From Aradus depressus (lineage: Eukaryota > Arthropoda > Insecta > Hemiptera > Aradidae): a stretch of 64,000 nucleotides of DNA. Positions 45,072-57,564 of this stretch are shown here, in pieces. The notes under the pieces are model-generated. The model made no database searches, had not been told where the DNA came from, and was given only the letters and a program-made list of their open reading frames with translations. The position numbers and the translations under genes are program-made. How positions within the stretch are numbered: the first letter of the stretch is position 1; each line of letters opens with the position of its first letter. Location: assembly GCA_963662175.1 (NCBI GenBank), contig OY759214.1:15624001-15688000 (forward strand). The letters are read 5' to 3'.

Positions 45072-48000
45072 TCTGACTCTACCGACTGAGAAAGTATCTT
45101 TAATATATACTGGCGCCCTCTAATTCAACCCTATTATATTATATATATATATATAATATTTATTATTATTAAAATGTTCAACAAGGCCTCTTATATCACT
45201 TGTTTCAGTCACCATATCTACTGATCTACAATGATTGAATCAACTGTAGTACTTGATGATACTTAACTTCTTCTGGTGTGATATTGTGAAACACTTAATA
45301 AAAAATAAAGAAAAACTTTTTTTTTTTCAAATATTGTCTATTTCACAAAATATATGGGAGTACTTTCAGTATTGCTACCATTCATAACTTAACAAATACT
45401 AATTGGGTTACCCATCCTTTTTTCAAGTCGTGGCTGAAGATGGTAGCAATACCGAACTCCCATATTATATATATTTTGTGAAATAGACATATTTAACAAA
45501 AAACTTTTTTTCTTTATTTTTTTGTAATATATGAGCCTGCATTATGCATTAACAGACCAAACGCCACTTAACAAATTCTTCTAGGGTAGACTTTCAAAGA
45601 TTATTTCTCCACAATTCTCAGATATGTTTTTTTTTGCTAAATATTCATATTATAAACACGAAAATATCATCTACTTTGTTAAGTTATTTCTCATTAGCAA
45701 TTTAAAAATATTGACTTGTAGATGTCTTTATCAGTTTATGTGATGATTTGTCTATTTATAGCATAACTTAAAATGCAAATGTAATTCTTACTTATTATAT
45801 AGAGTGGGACAGAATATACCTAATGATTTTTAAAATGTATATAATATAGCGTATTATAATAACTATAATTTTTTTTTTCTTCCAACATTTTCGATATAAT
45901 AACCACCTACATATGAACACACAAGCAATATGAAATTAACACATTTTTAGCAAATGTAAACGTTTCAGTAAGAACTCTCATCATCAGTATCTCAAATTCA
46001 TTCTCTAAATTTTGGTTTAAAAACAAAACTATCTCCTTTAAATTATTCCATTATATATTTTTCTGAGACATAGTAACAAATAAATTTCCCAATTAATTTT
46101 TGAATTTTGAAAATCATTTTGTATGATAGGTACTTTTACCGTAAATATGAACTTTTCATATGATCCCTTATTCCACTTTGGGTCATTACCCTATAATTCT
46201 AAAATAATTATAATTATTAGAATATCTCATTTCGGCCAATATTGAGGCTTGGTCTGTTAAATAATAACGCAGCTCTTATGTTAACGATGTACAAATATAT
46301 TTTTTAATTTAAGAAACTCAATGATCAACATATTGCTGTAACAGGTTCAGAAATCATCTAAGAACAAAATTATAATGTATTGCATACACTGTAGCTCAGA
46401 ATTCGAAAGTGTCGTTCTGTCCTCCAATTTATTGAAATATTAGTAGATATGTTTATAAACACCGCTTCTTATCGATGTTAACCCATTAACAAAATATTAT
46501 TTCTAAAATTTTTGAAAGTTGTGCTTTTTAACGTTTGAATTAGGGCGAAGTTACAGTGCAAAAATGGATAAAAATTCTGAACTTTTTACATTGCAACGCT
46601 TGATTTAAGCGGAAGTAGAGAGAGCATCGAAAAATTGTTCTACTTACAAATAAAATTAACTGGGCACTGATAGTAGATATTAATTTTTAAATTGTAATAA
46701 TTTAAAACATTCAAATTACATAAAAGCAAGTAGAAACAATGCTGCCAAAGATTGCAATACTTATGGTGCATTGTTGTAACAATATCAGCTGTATAAAATA
46801 ATTTGCAATTGTAAACACTGTCAAAGACTGAAACCCACACAATTTAATACTTATTAATAAATAATAATAAAAATGTAATAGTGTATATGTTGGAGAGTTT
46901 GAAAAAATAAAACGTTAAAACATTTTGTGTGCATCAGAGGATATATAGTTTCAATGAATAACAGGAAGTAATTTAAACATACATGATTGTGATTTTGCGA
47001 ATGTGAACGTTCTTTTACTTAATTTTGACTAAAAAATTGAATTTATACTATCCAACATTTTTGTATATATGTATTTCATTTTAGTCACATTCGTCCAACA
47101 TATTTCAGTGAATTTATGTATTTAAATTTGATATGAATTGAATTGAAAATTTACTTTATTTATTCAGTAATGAAAATGTATGTATATTTTAAATAAAGTA
47201 AAATTGATATAATTATTGAAAAAATTAAAATTATGACATTTTTTCAAAAATAATTTCTGGTTATTTAAATTTTTTTCTTGTAAATTATCTTCAGTTTTTT
47301 TTTGTAGTAATTAACCAAAGAATTTTCTTTATAATATTGACATTCTTTGAATGTAGTTAATAATTTTTTTTTATAATATGAGAAACATGTAGCTAAGTGA
47401 AATTGTTTCTAAAATATGCTGGAATTTATATGCATTTGTTAGGACGTTATTTGCACTCCAGAAAATATTAGTTGAAAATTCAGGAAATGTTTCTTTGCTT
47501 ATAAAAAAAATACCTTGCGATTTCCCAACAAAAATATTCTTTTTACATTTACTCGATTTTTTTTCTTCTAATAATGAATGAATATTTTAGTTTATAGGTG
47601 GATTTTGTTTACCAGCATATTGTACGTGTATCTGTTTATTGATACCAGTTGAGTTGACGATATATAGATACTTTACGCTATTAAGAATTTGTACAAACAC
47701 TGTGTGTGTAAGCTTTGAATTTTTCTAACAAGAAAGAATGCATAATAATAAAAATAATAATTTTTTTATTCAAAATTTATAACCTTATAAACAATTTTCA
47801 TAATTAAAAAAAAAAAAAAAAATGTGAGAGTATAAAAATAATACATAATTAAATATAAATTATTTTTTCAAACTTTTTCGATTAATTTTTTTTTTTTTAA
47901 CCTATTAACCCATTTATTTTAAAATAATTTGGACCAATTAGTACTTTTCCTAATTATTTCGGAAAAACAAAACAAAAATTGAAAAGGTTTTTTATAGAAA

Positions 48001-48950
48001 CTTCTAATCTTTCAACATAATTTGGAGTATGGACAGAGTATTTTACACGAATAATAATGGTATAATTTAATAAATATAATATATTAATTATTATTAATAT
48101 ATTATTTTATTAGTTGTGAATATAAAGCATACATATAAATTAATCTTACTATGATTAGACTGTTATAATATAAATATTACACATTTTAATCGTGTGTGGT
48201 TTTTGCACTTTTAATATATCTATAGATGATAGTGCTCAATGTTTTGTAAAAATATTTTTAATTATTATATCATATTGTAATGTTTTATAAATGCCTACGA
48301 TACTTTTTTAAGTAAGGTTAGAGGTGGTCTCGACGTGGCTTTGTCAAAGAACTATTTTTTCTCGAATATATTTATTTTTATTCGTCATCAGGATTGACAT
48401 TGAAAACAAGAATGTTGGAAGAGTTGTACAATTTTGAAATAAAAAGTATCGGTTTATTTCACAACTAGGGTTCCGATCCCAAAATTATTGGGTTTATAGA
48501 TGATAATCCCGATCTCGGAACTTCATATTTTAAATTCGGATTACTTAATATTTATACTTTTGTATATTTGCATTGACTTAAGTATATTTCCTAGTCCCGA
48601 TCCTGAAATAAATCTCAGGAAATAAACCGGATTGGGATTACGTCTCGCAAGTTTATCGTGATCCGGACACATCTTGTTAAAGTAATAGTTCTAGTTTCTT
48701 GTTTTCAATTCGGATCTTGATGAACGATGGTAAACTTCTATACTTTGCTTCAAAACAACTTTATGACGTTTTCTGACTGAACTCGAGCCACATCTGTTTG
48801 CATTTATCTCTTCAACTATTAATCTTTACTCGAAATTGAGCAGTCTAAACTGAATTTTTTTTTTTTCGTTAATAATCCCCCCACCATTGAGTGACAGTTT
48901 TTCGCGTTAATTTCGGGTGTATGAGGCATGTATATTAAGGCGAAAAAAAA
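45072..48950. other. Formin 3' UTR and AT-rich intergenic sequence
   Basis: Very AT-rich. It holds the palindrome at 45300-45510 and a lone family 1 motif near 45960-46000 (- strand CTGATGA with a weakened stem and GAAAC). Beyond that no element or gene was recognised in 46.1-48.9 kb. AATAAA strings are frequent, so the formin poly(A) site cannot be fixed. Confidence 0.6.
45300..45510. repeat. Foldback element, family 2
   Basis: Imperfect palindrome sharing TATTGTCTATTTCACAAA and GGGAGTACTTTC with the elements at 0.8 and 3.8 kb. The + arm (45431-45462) reads TGG, CTGAAGA, T, GGTA-GCAA-TACC, GA, then CTCCCAT. Five bases of GAAA/stem III are deleted. Confidence 0.75.
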
Positions 48951-48958
48951 TTCTAATA

Positions 48959-49306
48959 AAGGTAGGTAGGTAGGTTTTATGACTCATGTCCGGGCTTTAA
49001 CTACGAGGTCATATCGCCTACTACCAGAGCGCTCTTTCGTCACTCTGGTGGACATGAGCCCGACTCTACTGTGGGAGTCCTAAATTTTGCCTACCCTAAA
49101 TTTTTATTCATCTAGGGTAGGGGTCTTTAACGAGTACCTGACATCGTACAGGCTCGGGACCATCGCTTAACGTCCCATCCGAAGGACGGCGTGCTTAGGT
49201 TTATTTTACCTCCCAGATAAAATAAACTAAGGGCCTCGGTCGGGCTACGAACCCACGACCTTGAGCTCAGAAGTCAAGCACGCATACCACTGAGCTACCG
49301 GCGCCC
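48959..49306 (-). mobile_element. tRNA-derived SINE, full length
   Basis: Complete inverted copy from an AGGT-repeat tail (48961-48976) to the tRNA-like head ending CTGAGCTACCGGCGCC. Very close to the copy at 31736, which suggests recent activity. Confidence 0.85.
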
Positions 49307-49404
49307 TCAATTCTAATAAAGGAGTTTTTTTGAAATGTGGATAGTTTGCCTTCTTTTTCGTTTTATTTATTTATTTATTTATTTGCTCTTTGCTAATAAA
49401 TTAT

Positions 49405-50030
49405 TATATATATAAAGTGAAGTGAGTCACCTGATATGTACTTCCCCAGCAAGAATTATTCAATTATATTTTCGCTCTCCCTCCAAAGACAGTCGACCGT
49501 TTCTGCTAAAACTCAATATATGACTTACATAGTGGCTTCTGAAGCCCATTAAATTTCATGTTGATACTTTCATTAAATCGACAGTTATTGGGATTTTTAA
49601 GTTGAGCGCCCCCTCTGATTTTCCCTCTTTGGCTGCTGAAAACTAATATAATAACAGATCAACTCAAATCCCTCTTCCCGTCGACTGATATCGCGGAAAA
49701 TTAATATACACTAATAATAGGTGCCATCCTTATGGGATATTGAATTTAAATTAAAAATGGATACTTTCATTATATCGGCAATAGTTACGATTTTTAAGTT
49801 AAGCCTCCCCTTTCCCTTTAGACGATTTGCTGAAAATCTATAGGTGTCGTCCCTAGAAGGTTCTGAATATGCACATAAAATTTTGTGTACATTCTTTCGG
49901 GAGTTATCGTGTTCACAGACATTTTTTTTTTTAATTTTTGGAATCTGTAAGTCGGAAAAAATGAAATCTCCTCAAATTTCTGACCGATTAGATAACTTCC
50001 CCTTTACTTCGTATTGCTGAGGATGTAAAA
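49405..50030. repeat. Fragment of the subrepeat TIR family
   Basis: Contains the blocks GATACTTTCATTAAATCG and AGGTGTCGTCCCTAGAAGG. It ends with GATAACTTCCCCTTTACTTC, the inverse of the terminus at 58602. Confidence 0.65.
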
Positions 50031-50319
50031 AAAAAGGATTTGAGCACAATTTTATTTGGTAACTTTTATAGAAATAGTGAAAAACAGGAAACCGCCCGTC
50101 CACGGTTGGAAGTGGCCCTCGCCCTAAATAACAAAGTTGTTCCACCGAAGTTGTATAAAAAAAGTAAAGCCAATTTTGTTTGAATTTTATTGGGCTTTGA
50201 TTTAATTCCTATACGTAGTTAAGTGCAAGGTTTTCGAGAAAATTAAAGAAAACTATCCAAAGATAAAAAATTGTAATTTTTGTTTTGCTTTTTTCGATTC
50301 TTTAATCGGTTGAATTTAA

Positions 50320-50490
50320 AACTATGAAATTATGTCGCCTATTACGAGAAATCATCTTTGCTCTGGTGAACATCTAACTCTACTTTGGGAATCCTAAATA
50401 GATTCAGTTAATATAGAGAGTTTTTATCGAGTATTTGACATCTCACAGGCTCGAAATTGCCATTTAACATACCCTCCGAATTATTTTCCA
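50320..50490 (-). repeat. Decayed SINE remnant
   Basis: Weak match to the SINE tail and core (TATGTCGCCTATTACGAGAA, CACAGGCTCGAAATTGCC). Old copy. Confidence 0.5.
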
Positions 50491-50704
50491 TTATTAAATA
50501 AATAAAATGGCAACTTTCTGACAATTTTAGCAGTACAACATTTACATTTCGTTTCACCTATGTAATTAGTCATCTTGCTTGTGCTATTTGAATGGCCTAA
50601 CATTAACAATATTTTTATTTATTTTATATTACTTTATTTAAATCTAATATTACTTCAATGTTGTGTAAGAAGCATAATATATGATCATAGGTTTTCAGTA
50701 AAGC

Positions 50705-50785
50705 AGCTTCTCATTTTTTCTCCCAATTTATTTTTAAAGTCATAAAGAATTTTTAAAAATAAATTGGGAGAAAAAATGAGAAGCT
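50705..50785. repeat. Perfect 34-bp hairpin
   Basis: Arms 50705-50738 and 50752-50785 are exact reverse complements around a 13-nt loop (AGCTTCTC at the tips). No gene adjoins it. Confidence 0.9.
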
Positions 50786-50789
50786 AATA

Positions 50790-51825
50790 TTACTTTTAAA
50801 AAATGTAGCATAAATTCATGAGGTGCTTCTTCGTCCCGTGAAGCGTCTACTAATCACTCAAAATTCACTTACCTACCAGAAAACCAGAAATGTTTCCTTA
50901 TATTGATGTTTTTGGAACATACTTAAGAATGCAATCCTCTCCAACCTCCACCTATCGGGCAGGGGCCTGTCGAATTAAATTGTTTTAAATTTATATGTAA
51001 GAAATAATAAGAAAAGAGGTTTTGAAGAAAAAAATTAATCAGATGAAAATGTTTTTGTATGGTTGTAATATTCATTGGTTTTGTACAAAATTAAGGCATA
51101 TTATTTTATTGATTTATAATTGAAACGCTTTAAATAGTTCCTTCATTAGAAAAACAAAAACTAAAATAAAAGTTAATATTGTCGCGAAACTTCTGTTTGG
51201 TAACAATTTTACTGTCGAAGAATTACAAAAAAAAGAAAGGCTTTGTACAAATCTTTTATTGTTTTTATACACATTTATAAATTTTGTGGTGTTCATTTAA
51301 TCATGTTTCTAAACATATAATTATGTTGTATAAAAATGTTATTTATGTAAGTATGTAATGACATTCTTTGTCGTAAGGAAAGCAGAAATAAATATATATA
51401 GAAATGTGCTATAATAGATTTATTATTATGTAGTTCATAGAATTGTTTAAATTTTTTTTAATGAATAATTAAAAAGTATTGTGAAAAGTTTATTCAAACA
51501 ATTTTTGACTGATATGAATTCTATATAAAACTTTTCGTACATTTATACACGATTACTTCTTTTAAAAACATCAATAACTTTTTCTTGGACTTTTTTTTTA
51601 TGGTTATTATTTAATTTTGTTTCTTGTAATTTTGTACATATTTTGTTTGTATTAGAATACAAAGTAATTGTTATAGTTTAGATAAATATATATATGTGTA
51701 TTAGACGAAAATCGTGTTATTCTGTAAATGCTCACCCACTATATTGCAGTCCTAGAGTATAGAATAATTATTTATGCAGGATTTATTCCCAATTAATTGT
51801 TTTTTCTCCTTTAAAGTTAGTTATT
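50790..51825. other. AT-rich intergenic sequence
   Basis: No gene, RNA or element recognised. Confidence 0.5.
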
Positions 51826-51829
51826 GTGG

Positions 51830-52115
51830 TTCATGGCCGGGCTTTAAAATATGAGGTCATACAGCCTACTACCAGAGCGCTCTTTCCTTCCCCAGGTGGA
51901 CCTGAGCCCGACTGTAGGGTTGTATGGGAGTCCTAAATGTTGCCGGCCCTAAATTTTAATTCACCTAGGGCAGGGGTCTTTAACGAGTACCTGACATCGT
52001 ACAGGCTCGGGACCATCGCTTAACGTCCCATCCAAAGGACGGCGTGTTTAAGTTTATTTTACCTCCCAGATAAAATAAACTAAGGGCCTCCGCCGGATTT
52101 CAGCGCCGGCGCCCT
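51830..52115 (-). mobile_element. tRNA-derived SINE
   Basis: Nearly complete inverted copy with a shortened head. A separate head-only piece lies at 52285-52398 (TCGAACCCGCGATCTTGAGC and GACCTACCGGTGCCC). Confidence 0.8.
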
Positions 52116-52399
52116 AGGGGGTAAATCTTTACCATGAATTGTAGGAATCGAATTAATAAGTAAAGAAAATCATGATGCTTTGAGTTTATCCGATGATAGT
52201 CAGGAAGTGTTTATGAATCTGAGTTTATTGGAATTTTTTGGTTTGTAATTCCATTTTTATACTACTCAAGCATGCATTAACGGAGGACGGTGCTCTCAAG
52301 GTTCTTTCACCTCTTAGATAAAAAATGTATTGGTTTCGAACCCGCGATCTTGAGCTCAGTAGGCATGCACTTTATCTCTGACCTACCGGTGCCCTCTCC

Positions 52400-53149
52400 T
52401 CCTTTAGATAATTGTATATTTAGGCAAGAGTTAATATAATTTTCGATTCTTTTGAATATTCTTAAACATGAAGATTTGTTAAAACAGTTAAAAATGTACA
52501 TCGTCTAATTCCCCAAAATAATCATTCACCGCGTAAGTCAAGACTGGTACACTTTTGTATTTATTTTTTGTGAAATGAGACGATACAAAGGTTGTTAAAC
52601 CATCTTTTCCATCATCGACGATCGCAAAAATTCATTAGGACATTGGAGGTTTTTCTCGAGTTTTGCTGCTTTGAAACTTTTGTCCCATAACATTTTTTGA
52701 TCTTATGAACCCAAAAAGAGATATTTTGCAAAAAAAAAAAAAGTTTCTTTTGGCAATTACTTTTGAACAAGGACTGTTGGGATCCATATTTATTTACATT
52801 TTTTTCCCTTTTGTTATTTGGTTGTTTGGCCCACCCTGCAAATTAGTTACATTTCTTCCGGGTCTTTAGACTATACATTCTTCTTCCCTGTATCTTATTG
52901 GTTGACCTTGTTTCTATGTTTATTTTATTTTTATTTTGTCCCTGAGTCCTGTTAAGTCCACCTTTCCATTTCACCAATAGATGATAGGGAATAGAGTTCT
53001 TATACATTATCAGTATAAAATTAAAGTTTGCTAAGAAGTCCTCACTGTTTCATTCAAGTCATTATTTATCATTGCTGTTTGAAGGGATTACAAAAAATGA
53101 AAGAATGAATAATATAAATTAATTTATTCAATTATTTATTAAATAATAT
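52400..53149. other. Intergenic sequence downstream of the cuticle gene
   Basis: No gene recognised. Two AATAAA strings on the - strand (53140-53135 and 53128-53123) lie just after the cuticle gene stop and could serve as its poly(A) signal. Confidence 0.5.
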
Positions 53150-53557
53150 TTAGTGGTGAGCGGCGATAACGGAGTGAGCGAGAGCTGGAGAAGCGATGAG
53201 CCCTGAGTTCCAGCCAGTAGCAACCAGACCTGAGTGGGTGGCAATACCCGGGGCTATGAGACCAGCTCGAGCGGCAATGGCGGGCTGAGCCCATCCAGCG
53301 GCAACAAGTGGGGAGGCGGCAAGAGCAGGCTGAGCCCAACCGGTGGCAAGAAGTGGAGAGGCGACCACAGCGGGTGAGGAGTAGGCAACAGCTCGGACGG
53401 GGACAGGGACGCTTCTAGCGATGGGGACAGGCTCCTGGACGGTGATGGGCTGTCGGAGGACAGTCACCTGGGCGGGGGCCACGTTCACTCGGGGCAGGAG
53501 GGGGGCTCCCAGAAGAGATGAGGCGGAGGCAGAGGCTGCCACGGCCAGAACCAGCAG
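53150..53557 (-). CDS. Small secreted cuticle-protein-like gene, exon 2
   Basis: After a GTCTGACAG acceptor the exon reads LLVLAVAASASASS, which joins MKFF from exon 1 to give the leader MKFFLLVLAVAASASA. The mature part (about 120 residues) is rich in Ala, Val, Pro and Ser. It has two related segments, LLATGWAQPALAASPL and LVAAGWAQPAIAARAG, and a third GW motif, and ends in AHSVIAAHH and TAA. It lacks the Rebers-Riddiford chitin-binding consensus. Total 139 residues. The composition suits a low-complexity structural cuticle protein; this is inference from composition and gene form. Confidence 0.8.
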   Translation of the reverse strand: MLVLAVAASASASSLLGAPLLPRVNVAPAQVTVLRQPITVQEPVPIARSVPVPVRAVAYSSPAVVASPLLATGWAQPALAASPLVAAGWAQPAIAARAGLIAPGIATHSGLVATGWNSGLIASPALAHSVIAAHH

Positions 53558-53794
53558 CTGTCAGACATAAAGGAGCACATAGGTGTAAAGATGTATTAAA
53601 TAGTTATAACTAATATACTATGAGGAATCATTGGTTACTTGTCTCTTTATAAATGTGATAATGTACCAGGGGAACTACTAGAAAGGAGGGTAATTCTATT
53701 GAGACAGAATATAGTTAGTTCGGGGGGCTCATAGACCTAATTGAATCAGCCTATTCTTCATACTTATTTATCCGCACAACTGGTGAGGTGAAAA

Positions 53795-53995
53795 AATCTT
53801 GAGCACGCAAACTTTCGGATGGGACGTTAAGAGATGGTCCCGAGCCAGTGCGATGTCTGGTGGAAGACCCCTACCCGAGTATATAAACCCAGGTATGCAA
53901 AATTGAGGACTCCCACAGTAGATTCGGGTCCATGTCCACCATAGGAACGAAAGAGGCATTACAAATTCGTAGTTAAAGCCCGGGCATGAGTCACA
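53795..53995 (+). mobile_element. SINE fragment in the cuticle gene intron
   Basis: Core and tail of the SINE family (GGGACGTTAAGAGATGGTCC to AAAGCCCGGGCATGAGTCA), without the tRNA head. Confidence 0.75.
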
Positions 53996-54616
53996 ATAAC
54001 AAATTCCATACATAAAACTAACATAATATCTTTGTCCAAAACGCTGAATCAGCTGAATTACATTAAATTATATTGACGTAAATTATGTGAACCCCAACAT
54101 TGAATGAATGAAGGCCTTGAATAATGTTGGTCCGACATAAGGGAACGGTCTTTAAGAGCTCATTTGAAAGGTTAAGGTCACTACTGTTTTAGGTCTTTCA
54201 CTCCACTGATATGCCTACACGTGAATTTATATACCTTTTCTTTTCTTAATCTCTCAGCAAGTTTTTCTTTTAACAACTTAATGATCGATCGTGTCAGTAA
54301 GAAAAAACAAAAAAAAAAAACGGTCTGATGTGTAGAGTTATTTTTTTAAATTGTTTAGAAGATAAATTGAATAAATCCAGGAAAAAGTGCCTTTGTATTG
54401 GAGTTTATTTTAGAGCTAGAAAAGGGCAGTAATCTACACACAGCTTTTTCTGCCCGAGTTGGGAGTAGACAAGGATCAAAGTTAGTTAAACGAAACAAAA
54501 CTTCCCAGTGATCTATTCAACACAAAGTGCATAGAAATGGAAATATGGTGTATTTTTTTTATCCTGAAGGAGTTAATAAACAAAATGAAAAAAACGTTAT
54601 TACTTTGCGTACTTAC

Positions 54617-54628
54617 AAAGAATTTCAT
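54617..54628 (-). CDS. Cuticle-protein-like gene, exon 1 (MKFF)
   Basis: Four codons, ATG AAA TTC TTT, followed at once by the donor GTAAGT, phase 0. A tiny first coding exon that interrupts the signal peptide is the usual arrangement of insect cuticle protein genes. The intron is about 1.06 kb and carries a SINE fragment. Confidence 0.85.
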
Positions 54629-54681
54629 GTTGAGTGTGGAGGTTGGTGATCCCAAGTGTGCCTGAACTCCGCCTGGTCAGG

Positions 54682-54689
54682 TTTATATA
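54682..54689 (-). promoter_or_regulatory. Probable TATA box of the cuticle gene
   Basis: TATATAAA on the - strand, 54 nt upstream of the ATG, with a possible initiator TTCAGG about 25 nt downstream. The spacing fits a core promoter and a short 5' UTR. Confidence 0.6.
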
Positions 54690-56527
54690 TGCAACCACGC
54701 CCGGCCTTCATGTCTTCCTACCCCTTCCTTCCATCTCCCAACTCTAGACAAACACACGTTCCTTAAATTTTTTGATATTATTATTCTTTTTGCTCAGAAT
54801 TTAATTAATGTCCTTATGGCTCTCTCCAGATTCCAGTTATTTCTGATTTACAGCAATGGTGAAAGACGTAGACGGATGTTTCTAGATTTTGAGCTCAGGA
54901 TCTCCATTTTTGTTTGTGAGGTTATCGCATGATTTTGTATATTTTCATGTCTAGTACCTGTTGTACTACTTATTAACTGAAAAATACTGTCTTGCTAGAG
55001 ATATGTGTTTATTATGTCATCAATCGTGGGAAGAATCTCTTTGTTGCTTCTTTGTTTGCTTAGTTTATCTTTACAATTAAGTCCCTCGTTTGAAGTATTA
55101 TGAAGTACTAGGTACTTATAGATCCCTGACCTCCCACTCAAACCTAGTTCGGTCATAAGACACAGTAATCGCCTTCCAGTTGACGATATAATGTTTAATT
55201 TGGGCCTTTTTCACAGTATTGGCCCACTTTATCCGGGGTACCTTCCCCTTCATAAAATATTGAGCGAATTATATTTCGGAAAAAGCTACTTATAGCCTAA
55301 TAATAATCGCTTCATGATGTTAAGGTTTCTGGTTCAATTCATGAAGGTGCTATTTTTTTTGTTGTGACCCATCCCCGGACTTCAACAACGAGATTATACG
55401 TCCTACTACTAGAACCAGTGTCTGGCTCGACTATGACAGCCCTAAATTTTGCTTACTCAAATATTTTTAGGGTATGGATGGGTCTTTAACGAGTACCTAC
55501 AATCGCACAGGCTCGGGTTTCTCTCTTCCAAGTGTTCGAATCCACGATTTGGGACACAGTAGCCAAGCACTCTACCTCTGGGCTTTATTATAAGTTGTAG
55601 CTACAAGAGCAGGGGACTATAAAGGCCATTTCAGAGCTAGAAACAGATAACAACCTGTACAGAGCTCGTCCTTTCTTCCAGATTTGTAGTACACAAGGAC
55701 CTTACAACAATGGAAACTACCTCATTAAACTTAATGTTATATTTCAATATTTTCTTTATATTAGATTGAAAGTTCATATGTAGGAAGCAGGTTTTTCAGT
55801 CAATAAGATGTAGTTAGATATACATATAACTGTTTAGCTGTGAACTCAATGAGCTTGTACAAACACCTTTCTTGGATACTTTCCAGTTGCATTTTCAAGG
55901 ACACCCATTTCCGTGGTTCATTCATTATTTTTCAATCATTTTCCAGTAAACAATCGTTTAATAAAGATGATATATATGGATGCATCTAGAACCGAGAATA
56001 GCATCACATGGATGTAGTTTACTCTATTCAACTTTATTTAAACAAATAGTTCTTTTGCACGAAATTTATACAAAATGATAGGATAAGTATAGGGGAAAAT
56101 GAATAATTACTGCAGTGTATAAGCCTGACTTGAGAGTTTGATCTTGAGACATCGTTACGTTTGTAGTTCAAAGCGCCGCTGGCTGAGGAAATAGCTGCGT
56201 AGTAATTCGAGATCTCAAGAAGTTTGTTCTTCAGCCCTTTTATTTATTTATTTAAGTAAATTGAATGTCTGTTGTTGCAAATCACCTACTACCAGAGCGT
56301 GGACATGAGCCAGACTACTGTGGGAAACCTAAATTTTTATTCACCTACGGTAGGGAGGGATCGTTAACGAGTACCTGACATCGCACAGGCTCGAGACCCT
56401 AGCTTAACGTCCCATCCGATGGACGGCGTGCTCAAGGCCTCGGCCGAGTTTCGAACCCACGATCTTTAACTCAGTAAACAAGGACGCTACCTCTGAGCTA
56501 CCGGCGCCCGGAATCATGTCTCTTATA
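54690..56527. other. Intergenic sequence with two SINE copies
   Basis: Inverted SINE copies lie at about 55360-55600 (decayed) and 56270-56510 (better, with GGTTTCGAACCCACGATC-like head). Otherwise nothing recognised. Confidence 0.6.
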
Positions 56528-57530
56528 GTAGAAGGTCTCATGGCCAATGGCCTTTGACTCTTGTGGGTGAAGCCCCATGAATCCTGCTGGAGGCCATTGA
56601 GGTGTTCATCTAATTTACAGTGTAGCATTTCCAATTCCCTATTGGGAAAATTATTATTTTTTTGGGAGAACTACGGAGAGAGAGCTTTTTTTGGAAAGTT
56701 CATTTGACGTGGTTTTATTGGAAGCAGAGTGTGAGGACCCGATATTTGAGCGACGATCGAAAACCGTACGATCTCACGGAAGTTCACAGTTGAGTCAGCG
56801 TCCCCGACCTTGGGCGTGGTCCGGTCCACCTTGAGACTACGCACACGATACCTCATAGACTGTTATATCACAAGGCGAGCACCGTTACAACACTCCAGCC
56901 TTTCCCAGTACACTAAACATAAACTAACGTTAAAGGTTCGGACCGGTCGTTGCAAACGGAACTCGAATATCTAAATAGACCGTCTTCTAGGATATAATGG
57001 TCTAAGAAAAATAGTCAAGTTTTCTTTCATAAAATAATAATAATATTTATTTCATATGTGAACTAAGATGTTGAGGGACGAGATTTCTCATAGAAACAAA
57101 AGACGTTGTCTTCCCACTGTTTATTCTTTGACCAGAGCCGGTTTTCAACGCTACAGCGTCATCATCAGTGGCACATCCCAAGCGTACAGTGTATTCCCCA
57201 CAGTACGGGTACTGATGATCACGCTATAGCGTTGAAAACCCGTTCTGATCAAAAGTAAAATAGTGGAAAGAGGGAATAGAAAGAGTAATATCGGGTCCTC
57301 ACACTCTGCTTCCAATAAAACCACTTCAAATGAACTTTCCAAAAAAAGCTCTCTCTCCGTAGTTCTCCCAAAAAAATAATAATTTTCCCCTTTCATTTTA
57401 AAAATAATAAGGAATTGGAAACACTACACTGTAAATTAGATGAACCCCTCAATGGCCTCCAGCAGGATTCATGGGGCTTCACCCACAAGAGTCAAAGGCC
57501 ATTGGCCACGAGACCTTCTACCTTATGTCA
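56528..57530. repeat. 1-kb foldback with about 225-bp arms
   Basis: The arm 56528-56750 recurs inverted at 57288-57530; shared blocks are AATCCTGCTGGAGGCCATTG, TAATTTACAGTGTAG and GAAGCAGAGTGTGAGGACCC. The centre contains a second, smaller inverted pair (57131-57173 and 57207-57250) with family 3 hammerhead-like cores, plus an unrelated GC-richer segment at 56760-57000. Confidence 0.8.
57131..57173 (-). ncRNA. Hammerhead-like motif, family 3
   Basis: On the - strand: GCCA, CTGATGA, T, stem GACGC-TGTA-GCGTT, GAAA, near-palindrome AACCGGCT, C, TGGTC. GCCA pairs with TGGT as stem I. The mirrored copy at 57207-57250 (+) keeps CTGATGA, an ACGCTATAGCGT stem, GAAA and AACCCGTTC with TGATC after it. 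Confidence 0.5.
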
Positions 57531-57564
57531 TAAACATCCATTGAGATAACTTTTAGTTTTTTAC

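Noticed and set aside
48390..48420. CTGATGACG on the - strand as another ribozyme core
   Set aside because: No stem II plus GAAA follows at the right distance; a chance match or a much decayed copy.
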